From Chloroflexota bacterium (lineage in GTDB: Bacteria > Chloroflexota > Anaerolineae > Aggregatilineales > Phototrophicaceae), in NCBI GenBank assembly GCA_026707225.1, contig JAPOXG010000084.1:1-64000 (forward strand): a stretch of 64,000 nt of DNA. The letters are read 5' to 3'. Of this stretch, positions 9,498-22,819 are shown in pieces. The notes under the pieces were generated by a model, which was not told where the DNA came from, made no database searches, and saw only the letters and a list, made by a program, of their open reading frames with translations. A program made the position numbers and the translations under genes. Position 1 is the first letter of the stretch, and each line of letters begins with the position of its first letter.

Positions 9498-9567
9498 AGA
9501 AATTCATCATTTTTCTGGCAAACGATCCCCTTCACTGCCAGAAAGTATTGACTTCAGCCGCGCCATT
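9498..9567 (+). repeat. Duplicated upstream block, copy 2 (at groESL promoter)
   Basis: Second copy of the block at 7471-7539, with inverted repeat TTCTGGCA (9513-9520) / TGCCAGAA (9536-9543). Here the TTGACT is followed by a functional-looking -10, so this copy carries the groESL promoter. Confidence 0.8.
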
Positions 9568-9576
9568 TGATAGATT
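9548..9576 (+). promoter_or_regulatory. groESL sigma-70-type promoter
   Basis: The -35 is TTGACT (9548-9553) and the -10 is TAGATT (9571-9576), with a 17-nt spacer. The expected transcription start is about 9583, immediately before the CIRCE operator. Confidence 0.75.
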
Positions 9577-9588
9577 CTGCTTTGTAAG

Positions 9589-9615
9589 CTGGCACTCTCT
9601 ACATTGGAGTGCTAA
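9589..9615 (+). promoter_or_regulatory. CIRCE operator (HrcA binding site)
   Basis: CTGGCACTC, 9 nt, GAGTGCTAA. The right arm is a perfect CIRCE half and the left arm matches 7 of 9 positions. The position just downstream of the predicted start, ahead of groES, is the classical place for HrcA repression of chaperonin genes. Confidence 0.9.
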
Positions 9616-9677
9616 GATGATGCAGTCTGAAAGTCTCAGTGAACCGTACCGATTTGTAGATCACGAAGGAGCGTAAA

Positions 9678-9980
9678 ATGCCTGTTTCGATTCGTCCGCT
9701 GGGAGACCGTGTTTTGGTCGAGCCGGTGGAATCCGAAGAAACTTTCGCAGGTGGCGCTTTTGTCTTGCCGGAAACGGCGAAGGAAAAGCCTCAGCAGGGA
9801 TTGGTCCGGGCGGCGGGTCCGGGCAAGTACGATGAAGAGGGCGAAAAGCGCATTCCGATGGATGTGCAGGAGGGCGATCGCGTCCTTTTCGCCAAATACG
9901 CTGGCACCGAAGTCAAGCTTGACGGCATCAGCATGCTCATCATGAAAGAATCCGACATCCTCGGCATTGTCGAAGCCTAA
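9678..9980 (+). CDS. groES: Co-chaperonin GroES
   Basis: A 100-residue Cpn10 that caps the GroEL folding chamber in the cytoplasm. It starts with [14 protein letters not shown], the diagnostic GroES signature, and contains the mobile-loop region [13 protein letters not shown] and the conserved [22 protein letters not shown] sits 7 nt before the ATG. It is followed after 60 nt by groEL in the same operon and preceded by a promoter and CIRCE site, so heat-shock control by HrcA is expected. Confidence 0.97.
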   Translation: MPVSIRPLGDRVLVEPVESEETFAGGAFVLPETAKEKPQQGLVRAAGPGKYDEEGEKRIPMDVQEGDRVLFAKYAGTEVKLDGISMLIMKESDILGIVEA

Positions 9981-10016
9981 GCCGGGCTTTGGCAGCGCTC
10001 GAATCAATCGCTTTAA

Positions 10017-11696
<1,680 letters not shown>

Positions 11697-11729
11697 GCTG
11701 GCTCACAGCCACGACAAGTTACGCATACC

Positions 11730-11760
11730 GAGGACTGTCGCCGGGCAGTCCTCTTTGTTT
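11730..11760 (+). terminator. Intrinsic terminator after groEL (shared-sequence copy 1)
   Basis: GAGGACTG / CAGTCCTC stem with the 8-nt loop TCGCCGGG, followed by a T-rich run. The same core recurs at 12071 and 12431. Confidence 0.9.
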
Positions 11761-11825
11761 GTAGGTTGCCAGGCGATATGCTAAGATAAACTTGCAATGC
11801 GCAGCCAATCCGCCGGGAGACGAAC

Positions 11826-12050
11826 ATGGAACAAGAAAGACTGGATGAACTGACCGAGTTGCGCTTCCGTCAACTGGAGCGGCTGACCAGCGCCTTGATT
11901 GAAGGTCAGCAAGACACGATAAGGATACTGACGGAACACAGCAAGCAAATGAATAGCCTTGCAAAGCGGATGGATAATGTCGAGCGAATGTTAACGCTCG
12001 CCCTGGACGATCTTGCATTCATCAAGAATCATCTTAGTTCGCGATCCTGA
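11826..12050 (+). CDS. Small coiled-coil protein, tandem copy 1
   Basis: A 74-residue, highly charged, entirely helical protein with heptad spacing (FRQLERLTSALIEG, MDNVERMLTLALDD) and the ending LDDLAFIKNHL. The gene at 12168 is a clear paralogue with the same start (MEQ) and the same C-terminal motif. No domain family is recognised; an oligomerising coiled coil is the only safe statement. An extended -10 (TGC-TAAGAT, 11779-11787) with TTGTAG 17 nt upstream can serve as its promoter. The stop is followed by a terminator almost identical to that of groEL. Confidence 0.7.
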   Translation: MEQERLDELTELRFRQLERLTSALIEGQQDTIRILTEHSKQMNSLAKRMDNVERMLTLALDDLAFIKNHLSSRS

Positions 12051-12070
12051 ATTCGCGTTTCAATCTGAAA

Positions 12071-12101
12071 AGATGGACTGTCGCCGGGCAGTCCTCTTTT
12101 T
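12071..12101 (+). terminator. Intrinsic terminator, shared-sequence copy 2
   Basis: GGACTG / CAGTCC with loop TCGCCGGG, then TCTTTTT. It is preceded by TTCGCGTTTCAATCTGAA, which also precedes copy 3. Confidence 0.9.
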
Positions 12102-12167
12102 GTGCTAATCGGCAATTTGTGCTACAATGCTTTGGTAACGCGATAGCCTATGGTGGAGAGCCGAGTA

Positions 12168-12407
12168 ATGGAGCAGCGAGCCGACCTGTATGATCTGCGC
12201 CTGCATCGCCTGGAGCAATTGACGAGTTCCATGGTGGAGAGCCAGGCTTCAATGGTGCAAGTTTTGCAAGAACACTCAGAGCGCCTGGAACGGATTGAAG
12301 AGCGCTTGGATAACATTGAAACAGAATTGAAAGAAATGCGAGAGCTGTTGACCTTGGTTTTGGACGATCTTGCGTTTATCAAGAACAGTTTGAATCGCGG
12401 ATCGTGA
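12168..12407 (+). CDS. Small coiled-coil protein, tandem copy 2
   Basis: A 79-residue paralogue of the preceding small protein (LHRLEQLTSSMVES, then LTLVLDDLAFIKNSL). It has one extra heptad block around RIEERLDNIETELKEMRE, making the coiled coil about 5 residues longer overall. ATG 12168 is preferred over 12150 because GGAGAG lies 7 nt upstream and the protein then begins MEQ like copy 1. An extended -10 TGC-TACAAT (12120-12128) with TTGTGC 17 nt upstream is its likely promoter. Function unknown. Confidence 0.7.
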   Translation: MEQRADLYDLRLHRLEQLTSSMVESQASMVQVLQEHSERLERIEERLDNIETELKEMRELLTLVLDDLAFIKNSLNRGS

Positions 12408-12430
12408 GTTCGCGTTTCAATCTGAATCGG

Positions 12431-12455
12431 AGGACTGTCGCCGGGCAGTCCTTTT
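12431..12455 (+). terminator. Intrinsic terminator, shared-sequence copy 3
   Basis: AGGACTG / CAGTCCT stem, loop TCGCCGGG, then TTTT. It lies between the plus-strand small gene and the convergent membrane protein. Confidence 0.85.
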
Positions 12456-12493
12456 AATTTGTAGATCAATCCTGCGGAGATTGGCTCAGCCCC

Positions 12494-14329
12494 TCAAGCA
12501 TCTTCAATCACGATGGCATCAATATCGTAGTACCGTAGCGGGCAGCCGCTCTTGTGCAATTTATTGACTCCCATGTAGCGCTCCAAGTCAAATGTCAGCG
12601 GCGCGACAGAAATGGTTCGCTGCCCACTCTCGCGGTCCACTATTATCTGTTGTTCGCGCGCGCTCCACTGTGCTGAATACTGCTGAAAGGACGGTATCAA
12701 GCGAGCATGATCCAGGAAGATGCCCGCTCCGATGACCAAAACAACGAAGAGCGAACCAAGCCTTAGACCTGTGGTGCTGGCGGCAGCATAGCGCGAGGAT
12801 CCGCCTGGCCAAATTATCGCTCGGCCAATCAATGCCGCCCATATCAGTCCCGATAATAAGAACACATAGGGCACGAATGCAAGAATACGGGTCCAGACTG
12901 TCCCGCTGAAATAGAACCCGAAACTTATGATCGCCAGGGTCGAGACGAAAGCGCCCGCATACAGTGACAAGATGCCAATCCAGGCTCGCCGCGCTGTGGG
13001 TCTCGGCAGCGAATATGACCACTGCCACGACAGCGAAACCAGCAGCGCCAGCAAAGTCACGAAGAGATAAGTCGAGACGCGCCAGTCCACTCCTCTGATC
13101 AGTGTCAAGGCGGTCGCCAGCAATAGAGCCAGCAAGCCTAGCGCGCCAAGACCAGTTGGACCGCCCAAGAGTCTTTCAAAATACTGGCTGACGCGAGCCC
13201 GCACAGAAGCAAGCCAAGCAATGCCGATGATAAGCCCTAGATTTGCCAGCAGCACTGCCGAATAGCCAAGGCTGTAGCGCCCCAACACTCGCGGATCGTC
13301 GCTCATCTGCTCCAGCAGAAGCGGCAAACAGAGCAATTGAATGGTGAGCGCGAACAGAAGCGGTCCTCGCGCCAGAGCGACGCCTGGCTGAAGCGTCTTT
13401 TCCACCTCCATCGGTCTGTGACCATCCAGCGCCAGGACCAAGCCCAGCCCCATTGCAGCGACGACGCTCTTGATCAGCTCTTGATCGCGAGAATAGAGGA
13501 GTGCAGCCTCCACCGTCATGGACGCCAGCGCGAAGATATCTCGATTCGGTGGAGAAGCGACCTCCTCAAGCCTTGCCATGCGGTTTGCGTTGCCGGGCGC
13601 GGTCGCAATGATGATCATGCTGGCTGCGGTTGCCAGCAAGCCGGCCGCGAGGAATAGTTGGCAATGCCGATTGGTGGAGCGATCCAGCAAAAATATGCTG
13701 GCAAAGCATGCAACGCTTAGACAGATAAGTTGTACAAGTGCAAAAGTTTCCCCCAGCCCGGCGTTGAAGAAGCATAAAGCGCCACCGGCGACCGCCATCA
13801 CGCGCGTTGTTGATGGAGCTGCGTCTCGTCGTCGGCAAAGCATTGTCAGCAAGGCAAAATAAGCGGTAAGCCCCACGATCGGAAAAGTGTGTCTCGCCGA
13901 TGCGGCATAGAAATATAGCGACTGGGACGAGAAGAACGCGCTAATCGAAAGTGCGATGATGATCGCTGCAGCTGTGACCGCGGTCAGGCGAGGGAACTGA
14001 CCGCGGCCGGCCAAGGCGCGTGCTTGAAAGATCAGCGCTGCCAAGGCGGCCAGCCAGACGCCGATTATCAAGGCGGGAAACACAGCTGAGCCTGTTGCGC
14101 CCAAGGGCGCCAGCAAGCCAAGAACGAGGTAATACGTATAGCCGCCATTCCAGCCGCTCCGCCAGAAGGCCACGCTTGGCAAAAGCCCGAGATCGTTTGA
14201 CACAGCCAAGTGGCAGTAATCGTCCGCCATCATACGGGCGTGGCTGCCCAAATAGGCGAATAGAATCAAGGGAAGCAGGGACAATAGCAGCAGGACTATT
14301 CGGGTGAGGCGCGAACTGAGGAAACTCAC
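12494..14329 (-). CDS. Polytopic membrane protein, DUF6056/GT-C-like, paralogue 3
   Basis: A ~612-residue multi-spanning protein homologous to those at 5629 and 7608. The first-loop motif is HARMMADDYCHLA, with the acidic pair intact. The C-terminal tail ISVAPLTFDLERY ... DIDAIVIEDA matches the paralogues. The GTG at 14329 gives a length and N terminus matching both paralogues, but no Shine-Dalgarno is evident. A longer frame opens at 14440 and would overlap clpC by 44 nt. It lies directly downstream of clpC on the same strand and may be read through from it. Confidence 0.65.
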   Translation of the reverse strand: MSFLSSRLTRIVLLLLSLLPLILFAYLGSHARMMADDYCHLAVSNDLGLLPSVAFWRSGWNGGYTYYLVLGLLAPLGATGSAVFPALIIGVWLAALAALIFQARALAGRGQFPRLTAVTAAAIIIALSISAFFSSQSLYFYAASARHTFPIVGLTAYFALLTMLCRRRDAAPSTTRVMAVAGGALCFFNAGLGETFALVQLICLSVACFASIFLLDRSTNRHCQLFLAAGLLATAASMIIIATAPGNANRMARLEEVASPPNRDIFALASMTVEAALLYSRDQELIKSVVAAMGLGLVLALDGHRPMEVEKTLQPGVALARGPLLFALTIQLLCLPLLLEQMSDDPRVLGRYSLGYSAVLLANLGLIIGIAWLASVRARVSQYFERLLGGPTGLGALGLLALLLATALTLIRGVDWRVSTYLFVTLLALLVSLSWQWSYSLPRPTARRAWIGILSLYAGAFVSTLAIISFGFYFSGTVWTRILAFVPYVFLLSGLIWAALIGRAIIWPGGSSRYAAASTTGLRLGSLFVVLVIGAGIFLDHARLIPSFQQYSAQWSAREQQIIVDRESGQRTISVAPLTFDLERYMGVNKLHKSGCPLRYYDIDAIVIEDA

Positions 14330-14396
14330 TGGCGCGGGTCTGTCTGCTGCGAATGGTTTGCCAGGCAGCGGTCCGAAATTGCCGCCCAATTGCCTC

Positions 14397-16895
14397 TTAG
14401 ACACGCGCCTCGAGCTCACCGGCGACTTCTTCTTCCTCAACCGTGTACATGGTCAGCGCGCCGTCATCGTCCATGTCGACGCGCACGACGCTGGCCAAGC
14501 CGAATTCACCGGAAAGAATGCCATCGGAGAGGCGGTCTTCGACTTCGTTTTGGATCAGTCGGCGCAGCGGGCGGGCGCCAAATTCGGGGCTGTAGCCGTT
14601 TTCGGAAAGCCACTCGATGCCGCCGTCGCTGGCCTCCAGCGTGATGGCATGCTCTAACAGGCGCTCGCGCACTTTATTCAGTTCCAGATCGACAATTTGC
14701 TTGATCTCCTCGCGGGTGAGAGAGCGGAAAATGATGGTGGCGTCCACGCGATTGAGGAATTCGGGCCGGAAGGTGCGCTGAAGCTTGTCGGTCACGTTGC
14801 GGCTCATGTCTTCATATTGTTCCTCGTCGAGCTTGTCGGCATCGAACTGGGTATTGAAGCCCAAGCCGGAATTGGGTTTGATCAACTCGGCGCCGACATT
14901 GCTGGTCATCACGATCATGGCGTTGCGGAAATCCACGCGGCGGCCGCGCGCATCGGTCAGCGTGCCCTCTTCCATCACTTGCAGCAGCATGTTGAAGGCT
15001 TCCGGATGCGCCTTCTCCACCTCGTCGAAGACGATGATGCTATAGGGGCGGCGCCTTACCGCTTCGGTTAATTGGCCCGCGTCTTCGTAGCCAACGTAGC
15101 CGGGGGGCGCGCCAACAAGACGGGCGACCGAATGGCGCTCCATGAATTCGCTCATATCAAGCTGGATGAGCGCGTCTTCGCTGCCGAAGAGAAACTCAGC
15201 CAGCGCCTTGGTCAGCTCGGTCTTTCCCACGCCGGTAGGACCGAGGAACATGAACGATCCAATTGGACGGCGCGGATCTTTCAAGCCGGCGCGGGCGCGG
15301 CGGACCGCCTTGCTGATGGAAACGATGGCTTCGTGCTGGCCGATGATGCGCACGTGCAGCATGTCTTCCATCTCCATCAGGCGTTCGCTCTCTTCGTTGG
15401 CGATACGCGTGACCGGGATGCCGGTCCACATCGCCGCCACTTCCGAGATATCCTCGCCGACCAGGCGCGGCTGCCCGGTTTCTTCATTCCAATTGTGGCG
15501 GATATCGGTTAGCTGGGCGTCCAGCGATTCGCGGCGCAATCTGAGCGTCTCGGCTTTTTCTGATTCGTCAGCGTCTTCAGCCACTTCAATGTCTTCATGG
15601 ATCTCTTCCAGCTCATCCATGACCCGGCGCACGGAAGCGGCCTCCGGGCTCTTGTACATCCGCAGGCGGGCGGCGGCTTCGTCAATCAGGTCAATGGCTT
15701 TATCGGGCAGGAATCGGTCGGGGATGTAGCGCGCGGACAGGTTGGCGGCGGTTTCGATGGCGTCGTCGGTGATCTCGACATTATGATGATCTTGATAAGG
15801 AAATTTGATGCCTTGCAGAATTTCGATCGTCTCTTCTATGGTTGGTTCAGCCACCTGAATCTGTTGGAATCGCCGTTCGAGCGCGGCGTCGCTTTCGATT
15901 TGCTTGCGATATTCGTCCAGCGTCGTGGCGCCGATACACTGCAGCTCGCCGCGGGCCAAGGCTGGCTTGAGAATATTCGCGGCGTCGACGCTGCTGCCGG
16001 CGGAGCCCGCGCCAACCAGCATGTGCACTTCGTCAATGAACAAGATGGTGTCAGATGCCTTGAGCTCTTCGATGACGCGCTTGAGCCGTTCTTCAAACTG
16101 ACCGCGGTACATGGTGCCGGCGACCAGCGACCCGACGTCCAGCTGCAGGACGCGCTTGCGGAGCAGGGGCTTTGGCGTGTCGCCCTCGACGATTCGCTGC
16201 GCCAATCCCTCGACGATCGCGGTCTTGCCGACGCCAGGCTCGCCAATTAAAGCTGGATTGTTCTTGCGCCGGCGGCTCAATACCTGGATGACGCGCTCGA
16301 TTTCCATTTCGCGCCCGACGACCGGGTCAAGCTTGCCGTTTTCCGCCAGGCTGGTCAAATCGGTCGCGAGTTGATCCACCAGCGGGGTGCTGTCCTTGCG
16401 CGACCCTTTGCCCTGAGGGCGGCCCTGGGTCTTCTGCGCCGATTGCACCGGGCTTTCCTGCAGCACTTTGCTGGTTTGCCGGCGGACTTCCTCCGGGCTG
16501 ACGCCCAAGCGCCGCAACACATCCAACGCGATGCCTTCCTGCTGCCGTACCAAGCCGAGCAGCAAATGCTCGGTGCCGATGTAGTGGTGGCCCATCCGGC
16601 GGGCGACATCCACCGCCAACTCGAGCACTTTCTTGGTGCCCGGCGACAGATCCAACTGCGAGCTGGTGGTCCGCTCGTCGGCTGTGGACAAGCGAGAGAC
16701 AAGCTCTTCCACGCGCCGCAGATCCAAGCCCAGGTCGCGCAGGACTCGGCCGGCCACGCCGCCATCTTCGCGCATCAAGCCTAGCAGCAGGTGTTCGGTG
16801 CCGATTTGGTGGTGCTGCAGTCGATCGGCCTCTTCCTGTGCCAGGCTCAGCACACGCCGCGCCCGCTGTGTGAAGCGTTCCATTTTGTTTGGCAC
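14397..16895 (-). CDS. clpC: ATP-dependent Clp protease ATPase subunit ClpC
   Basis: An 832-residue HSP100 unfoldase that feeds substrates to ClpP. It has two N-terminal Clp repeats ([16 protein letters not shown], and GTEHLLLGL occurring twice), a first AAA+ module with Walker [16 protein letters not shown], a short middle domain, a second AAA+ module with [14 protein letters not shown], and the C-terminal D2-small domain ([15 protein letters not shown]). The start is GTG, supported by GGAGG 8 nt upstream and by the same MPNKMERF opening in the neighbouring Clp-N protein. No clpP is in the window. Confidence 0.95.
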   Translation of the reverse strand: MPNKMERFTQRARRVLSLAQEEADRLQHHQIGTEHLLLGLMREDGGVAGRVLRDLGLDLRRVEELVSRLSTADERTTSSQLDLSPGTKKVLELAVDVARRMGHHYIGTEHLLLGLVRQQEGIALDVLRRLGVSPEEVRRQTSKVLQESPVQSAQKTQGRPQGKGSRKDSTPLVDQLATDLTSLAENGKLDPVVGREMEIERVIQVLSRRRKNNPALIGEPGVGKTAIVEGLAQRIVEGDTPKPLLRKRVLQLDVGSLVAGTMYRGQFEERLKRVIEELKASDTILFIDEVHMLVGAGSAGSSVDAANILKPALARGELQCIGATTLDEYRKQIESDAALERRFQQIQVAEPTIEETIEILQGIKFPYQDHHNVEITDDAIETAANLSARYIPDRFLPDKAIDLIDEAAARLRMYKSPEAASVRRVMDELEEIHEDIEVAEDADESEKAETLRLRRESLDAQLTDIRHNWNEETGQPRLVGEDISEVAAMWTGIPVTRIANEESERLMEMEDMLHVRIIGQHEAIVSISKAVRRARAGLKDPRRPIGSFMFLGPTGVGKTELTKALAEFLFGSEDALIQLDMSEFMERHSVARLVGAPPGYVGYEDAGQLTEAVRRRPYSIIVFDEVEKAHPEAFNMLLQVMEEGTLTDARGRRVDFRNAMIVMTSNVGAELIKPNSGLGFNTQFDADKLDEEQYEDMSRNVTDKLQRTFRPEFLNRVDATIIFRSLTREEIKQIVDLELNKVRERLLEHAITLEASDGGIEWLSENGYSPEFGARPLRRLIQNEVEDRLSDGILSGEFGLASVVRVDMDDDGALTMYTVEEEEVAGELEARV

Positions 16896-16959
16896 GGTCT
16901 ATTCCTCCATCTTGTTCAGCCCGGATTAGGGGCCGGTCCAAAACGTCAGCCTAAATCCA

Positions 16960-16968
16960 ATTATACCA
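16960..16968 (-). promoter_or_regulatory. Extended -10 promoter of clpC
   Basis: On the minus strand TATAAT (16965-16960) is preceded by TGG, giving an extended -10 about 65 nt before the GTG start. The -35 is weak. Confidence 0.5.
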
Positions 16969-17163
16969 GCAGACCCATTCAATTGTGAAATCTCGTCTCA
17001 ATACTTTATCAGAATCCAGCGATCGCCATTTGCGCGCCAACTGACCCGCTCATACTAACGGAAGCATCTCAATTTATCAACGGACACTCAAGCCAGTTGA
17101 TCGCCGTCGGCGGGATACAGTCGAGCGCTAAGGCAATCGATAGCGCCTTGAGGACCGGCGGCA

Positions 17164-17928
17164 TCAACCCTCATCGGGGTTCCGCAATTGGCGGATGAAC
17201 TCGTCCAGATCCACGTTCGCGTCTAGCAGGAGCCGTCTCAATGGACTCGCGCGATTTTGCAGCATGCCCAGCAGCAGATGCCTTTCGTCCAGCAGCAGGA
17301 ATCCAGCAGCGCCCACTTCTTTCAGCGCTTCTTCCAGCGCATTCTTGACCTCGGCAGACAGATCGACAGCCAGGTGGCTGATTTCGCCTGAGGTCCGGCT
17401 AGTCGCGCGCAGCAGAAAGTAGTCGTAGTGGCTTGGCGCAGGATGAGCGAAAGAACGGGGAACTTCCAGCCGGGGATGGGACGATGGGCGCTCTTGCATG
17501 ATGATGGCGACTTGCTGGCGGATTTGCTCCGGATTGACGTTTAACTGTCGCAGGATATCTAGGGCGGCGCCCTCCGGCAGGCGCAGCAATCCCAGCAGCA
17601 GATGCTCGCTCCCGATAGTGTGATGGCTAAGGCGGCGAGCCTCGTCAACCGCCAGTTCCAAGGTCTTCTTGGAGCGTGGTGACAGGTCGGGTTGGGGGGA
17701 GCGCGCCGGTTTCGTCCCGCTGGCGGCTCGCGCCAAGTCTTCAACTTGCGAGCGCTTGATCCCCGCCGCGATCAGGGCGCGGGAGGCGATTGATTCTTCT
17801 TCGCCCATTAGCCCGAGCAGAAGATGCTCGGTGTCGATCAAGCTGCTGTTCAGCGCCACGGCCGCTTCCTGCGCCAGGCTGAGCACGCGCCGCGCCCGCT
17901 GCGTAAAGCGCTCCATTTTATTTGGCAT
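17164..17928 (-). CDS. Stand-alone Clp N-domain protein (no ATPase)
   Basis: A 254-residue protein that starts exactly like ClpC ([22 protein letters not shown]). It contains two Clp-N repeats ([14 protein letters not shown] and GSEHLLLGLLRLPE), a linker, and a third more divergent repeat around DERHLLLGMLQNRASP. There is no Walker motif. Stand-alone Clp-N proteins can act as adaptors or decoys for Clp ATPases; that role here is inference from adjacency to clpC. AAGGGA lies upstream of the ATG. It probably arose by partial duplication of clpC followed by divergence. Confidence 0.85.
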   Translation of the reverse strand: MPNKMERFTQRARRVLSLAQEAAVALNSSLIDTEHLLLGLMGEEESIASRALIAAGIKRSQVEDLARAASGTKPARSPQPDLSPRSKKTLELAVDEARRLSHHTIGSEHLLLGLLRLPEGAALDILRQLNVNPEQIRQQVAIIMQERPSSHPRLEVPRSFAHPAPSHYDYFLLRATSRTSGEISHLAVDLSAEVKNALEEALKEVGAAGFLLLDERHLLLGMLQNRASPLRRLLLDANVDLDEFIRQLRNPDEG

Positions 17929-17999
17929 GGCGAATCTGTCCCTTCTTAGCGGAACGAAATCAATCTTTTGAAAACGGATCGATGATTCGCAGTTACAGT

Positions 18000-18024
18000 G
18001 TGCGAGCCACCGGCTCGCCCGTCC
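18000..18024. repeat. Dispersed palindromic repeat
   Basis: GCGAGCCACCGGCTCGC is a near-perfect palindrome of the family also found at 44881, 44934, 61583, 61634 and 63560. It lies in the 301-nt gap 17929-18229, which otherwise holds nothing I can identify. Confidence 0.7.
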
Positions 18025-18229
18025 AACGTTTCGATACTTTCGGGATGTTCTTTCATATTGCAGTCAATAACATTGTATTATCAGAACCGTCTGAAATTGG
18101 TGCCGCGCATGATTCATGCTAAGAGATAGGCGAGCAATTGGCAAATGAGAGACGATTGTTTGGGCGATGAGGCCAACAATGGGCGACCTAACCGATGCCC
18201 TCAGTAATACCGCCGTTCATGGTGTTGCC

Positions 18230-19834
18230 TTAGTCTTCGGCTTGGGCTTGAGCGTCCGGTTCGCCCGCTTCGGTTTGAGCGCCGAGTTGTTCGTCGCCAG
18301 CCGATTGGTCTTGCAGCGCCACCGATTCCTGAATCGCCATTTCCCAATCGAGATCGAGATATTCGGTTGAATTGACGGACTTCAAGCTCAAACCCAGACG
18401 CCGATCGCGGATGTCAATCTTGACGATGCGCAGAACCAGTTCGTCGCCGCGATTGACGACTTCGCGCGGATGGCTGACGCGCTCGCCGGCGAGCTCCGAA
18501 ATATGGATGAGCCCCTCGACGGCGTCATAATCCAACAGGCGGGCGAAAGCGCCGAACTTCGTGAGCTTGGTGACGCGGCCGCGCACCAACTGTCCGCGGC
18601 GGAGGGCGGTCGCGACTTCGTCCCAGGGATCGCTGATCACGCGGCGCCGGCTAAGCCCGATGCGTTTCGCCTCCGGGTTGACGCTGATGACTTCGACCTC
18701 CACCTCGTCGCCGACTTTCACCACCTGGCGCGGATGGGTGATATGCCCCCAAGCCAATTCCGAGAGGTGGACCAAGCCTTCGCCGCCGCCGATATCAACG
18801 AAGGCGCCAAAGTTTTCCAGGCTGACGACAAGGCCTTTTCTGACATCGCCGACATTCAACTCGGCGATTAAGGCTTCCTTGCGCGCCTGGCGCATTTCCC
18901 GCAGGGCGGCGCGTTCCGACAGGATCAGCCGGTTGCGATGGCGATCGACTTCCATCACCTTGACGCCGATTGGCTGGTTGACCATCGGTCCGTAGCGTTC
19001 TTCCGGCGTCGCGCCGGACATCGAGCGGGCGCGCTCTTCCGCCAGTTGGCTCTGTGGAACGAAACCGCGCAGGCGGCCGAAGCGCACGATCAAGCCGCCT
19101 TTGTTGTAACCGCCGATAAGCGCCTCGTAGACCGCTTTCGATTTGGCGTATTGTTGGGCGTTGCGCCAATCCAGCTCTTCCAGCGCGTGATTGATGGAGA
19201 GGATCGTCTGGCCGCGGTGATTGCGCGGGTTGACGACGTAGACATCGACTTCGGCGCCGACCACCAGCGATTCGAGCATCTTTCGCGTCATCAGTTCCAG
19301 TTCGCGGCCAGGGACCAGGCCCTGGTCGCCCTCGCCGAGGTCCACGAAGACGGCGGTGGGCTTGGTGCTGCTGATGACGCCACGGTGTATTTGACCGCGC
19401 TTGAATCTTGATTGCTCTTCGGCGGGCGCTTCCTCTTTCGTCTCCGCGTCAGATGCCGGCGCGTCCGATTTCTCAGCCGTTACGTCAGCCTCGGCGACGA
19501 CTTCCGCGGGTTCGTCCGCTTCAGCCGGGGTTGAAGGCGCATCAGCCGCTGCCCTGTCGTCGGCGGGCTGCTCCGGCGTTTCAGCGGGCTGGCTCTCCTC
19601 TGCAACTGTGCCTGCCGCCTCGGCAACAGCATCCGCGGACGCTTCGACCGACTGCGAGCCGTTGCCGGTCGCCGCTGGCGCTGCAGTCTCCGCATCCGCC
19701 TTTGCGCGTTCCGAATCCCGGTCAACGGCATCGGCCGGCGCATCCGCTTCCGCTGGCGACAACTCGGCTGACGAAGGTTCGGCAGTCGCTTCCTCGTCCT
19801 TACCGCGTTCTTCAAGACTCATGGCGAATTCCAT
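18230..19834 (-). CDS. S1 RNA-binding-domain protein (ribosomal protein S1-like)
   Basis: A ~534-residue protein with a long Ala/Glu/Pro-rich low-complexity N-terminal part (about residues 5-145) and four S1 (OB-fold) domains. The clearest are GVISSTKPTAVFVDLGEGDQG, GLVVSLENFGAFVDIGGGEG and GRVTKLTKFGAFARLL. It probably binds mRNA on the 30S subunit like bacterial S1. The ATG at 19834 is preferred to the GTG at 19855 because the predicted transcription start falls at about 19852, downstream of that GTG. The long acidic N-terminal extension is unusual for S1. Confidence 0.85.
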   Translation of the reverse strand: MEFAMSLEERGKDEEATAEPSSAELSPAEADAPADAVDRDSERAKADAETAAPAATGNGSQSVEASADAVAEAAGTVAEESQPAETPEQPADDRAAADAPSTPAEADEPAEVVAEADVTAEKSDAPASDAETKEEAPAEEQSRFKRGQIHRGVISSTKPTAVFVDLGEGDQGLVPGRELELMTRKMLESLVVGAEVDVYVVNPRNHRGQTILSINHALEELDWRNAQQYAKSKAVYEALIGGYNKGGLIVRFGRLRGFVPQSQLAEERARSMSGATPEERYGPMVNQPIGVKVMEVDRHRNRLILSERAALREMRQARKEALIAELNVGDVRKGLVVSLENFGAFVDIGGGEGLVHLSELAWGHITHPRQVVKVGDEVEVEVISVNPEAKRIGLSRRRVISDPWDEVATALRRGQLVRGRVTKLTKFGAFARLLDYDAVEGLIHISELAGERVSHPREVVNRGDELVLRIVKIDIRDRRLGLSLKSVNSTEYLDLDWEMAIQESVALQDQSAGDEQLGAQTEAGEPDAQAQAED

Positions 19835-19858
19835 TTTCTGCTTTACTTGCGCCACGCC

Positions 19859-19886
19859 ATTATAGCCATTGAACGCGCATAGTCAA
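19859..19886 (-). promoter_or_regulatory. Strong sigma-70-type promoter of the S1 gene
   Basis: Minus strand: TTGACT (19886-19881), 16-nt spacer, perfect TATAAT (19864-19859). It places the transcript start very close to the gene and so decides the start codon. Confidence 0.75.
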
Positions 19887-19989
19887 ATGACAATTCGATT
19901 GTGGCGGCGCTAAAGAACATGGAGCGCCGGGCGGCGAGCTGGTTGTTACTGGAGCCGGTCTTTGGGGGCCGACAAGCTATTGACGCCGT

Positions 19990-22629
<2,640 letters not shown>

Positions 22630-22655
22630 GTGCGTTCCTCTGCTGCCTCAGGTGA

Positions 22656-22680
22656 TGACTCAGTACGCTCTTCCGAGTCA
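22656..22680 (-). promoter_or_regulatory. Inverted repeat in the clpC2 leader
   Basis: TGACTC, 13 nt, GAGTCA lies 27-51 nt before the clpC2 ATG. It could be an operator or a leader hairpin; no known heat-shock operator matches. Confidence 0.3.
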
Positions 22681-22819
22681 ACATCTATTGTATAGCGCCG
22701 CGTGATTTTCGCACGTCGCTGTTGCAGGATAACGCGGTGAGCAATTGTTCTCGCATATATAGAAGCGTGCGGCACCTTTGTGTAAGGGCGTGACAATCCC
22801 CGGTTCTCTGTACGCGTCA

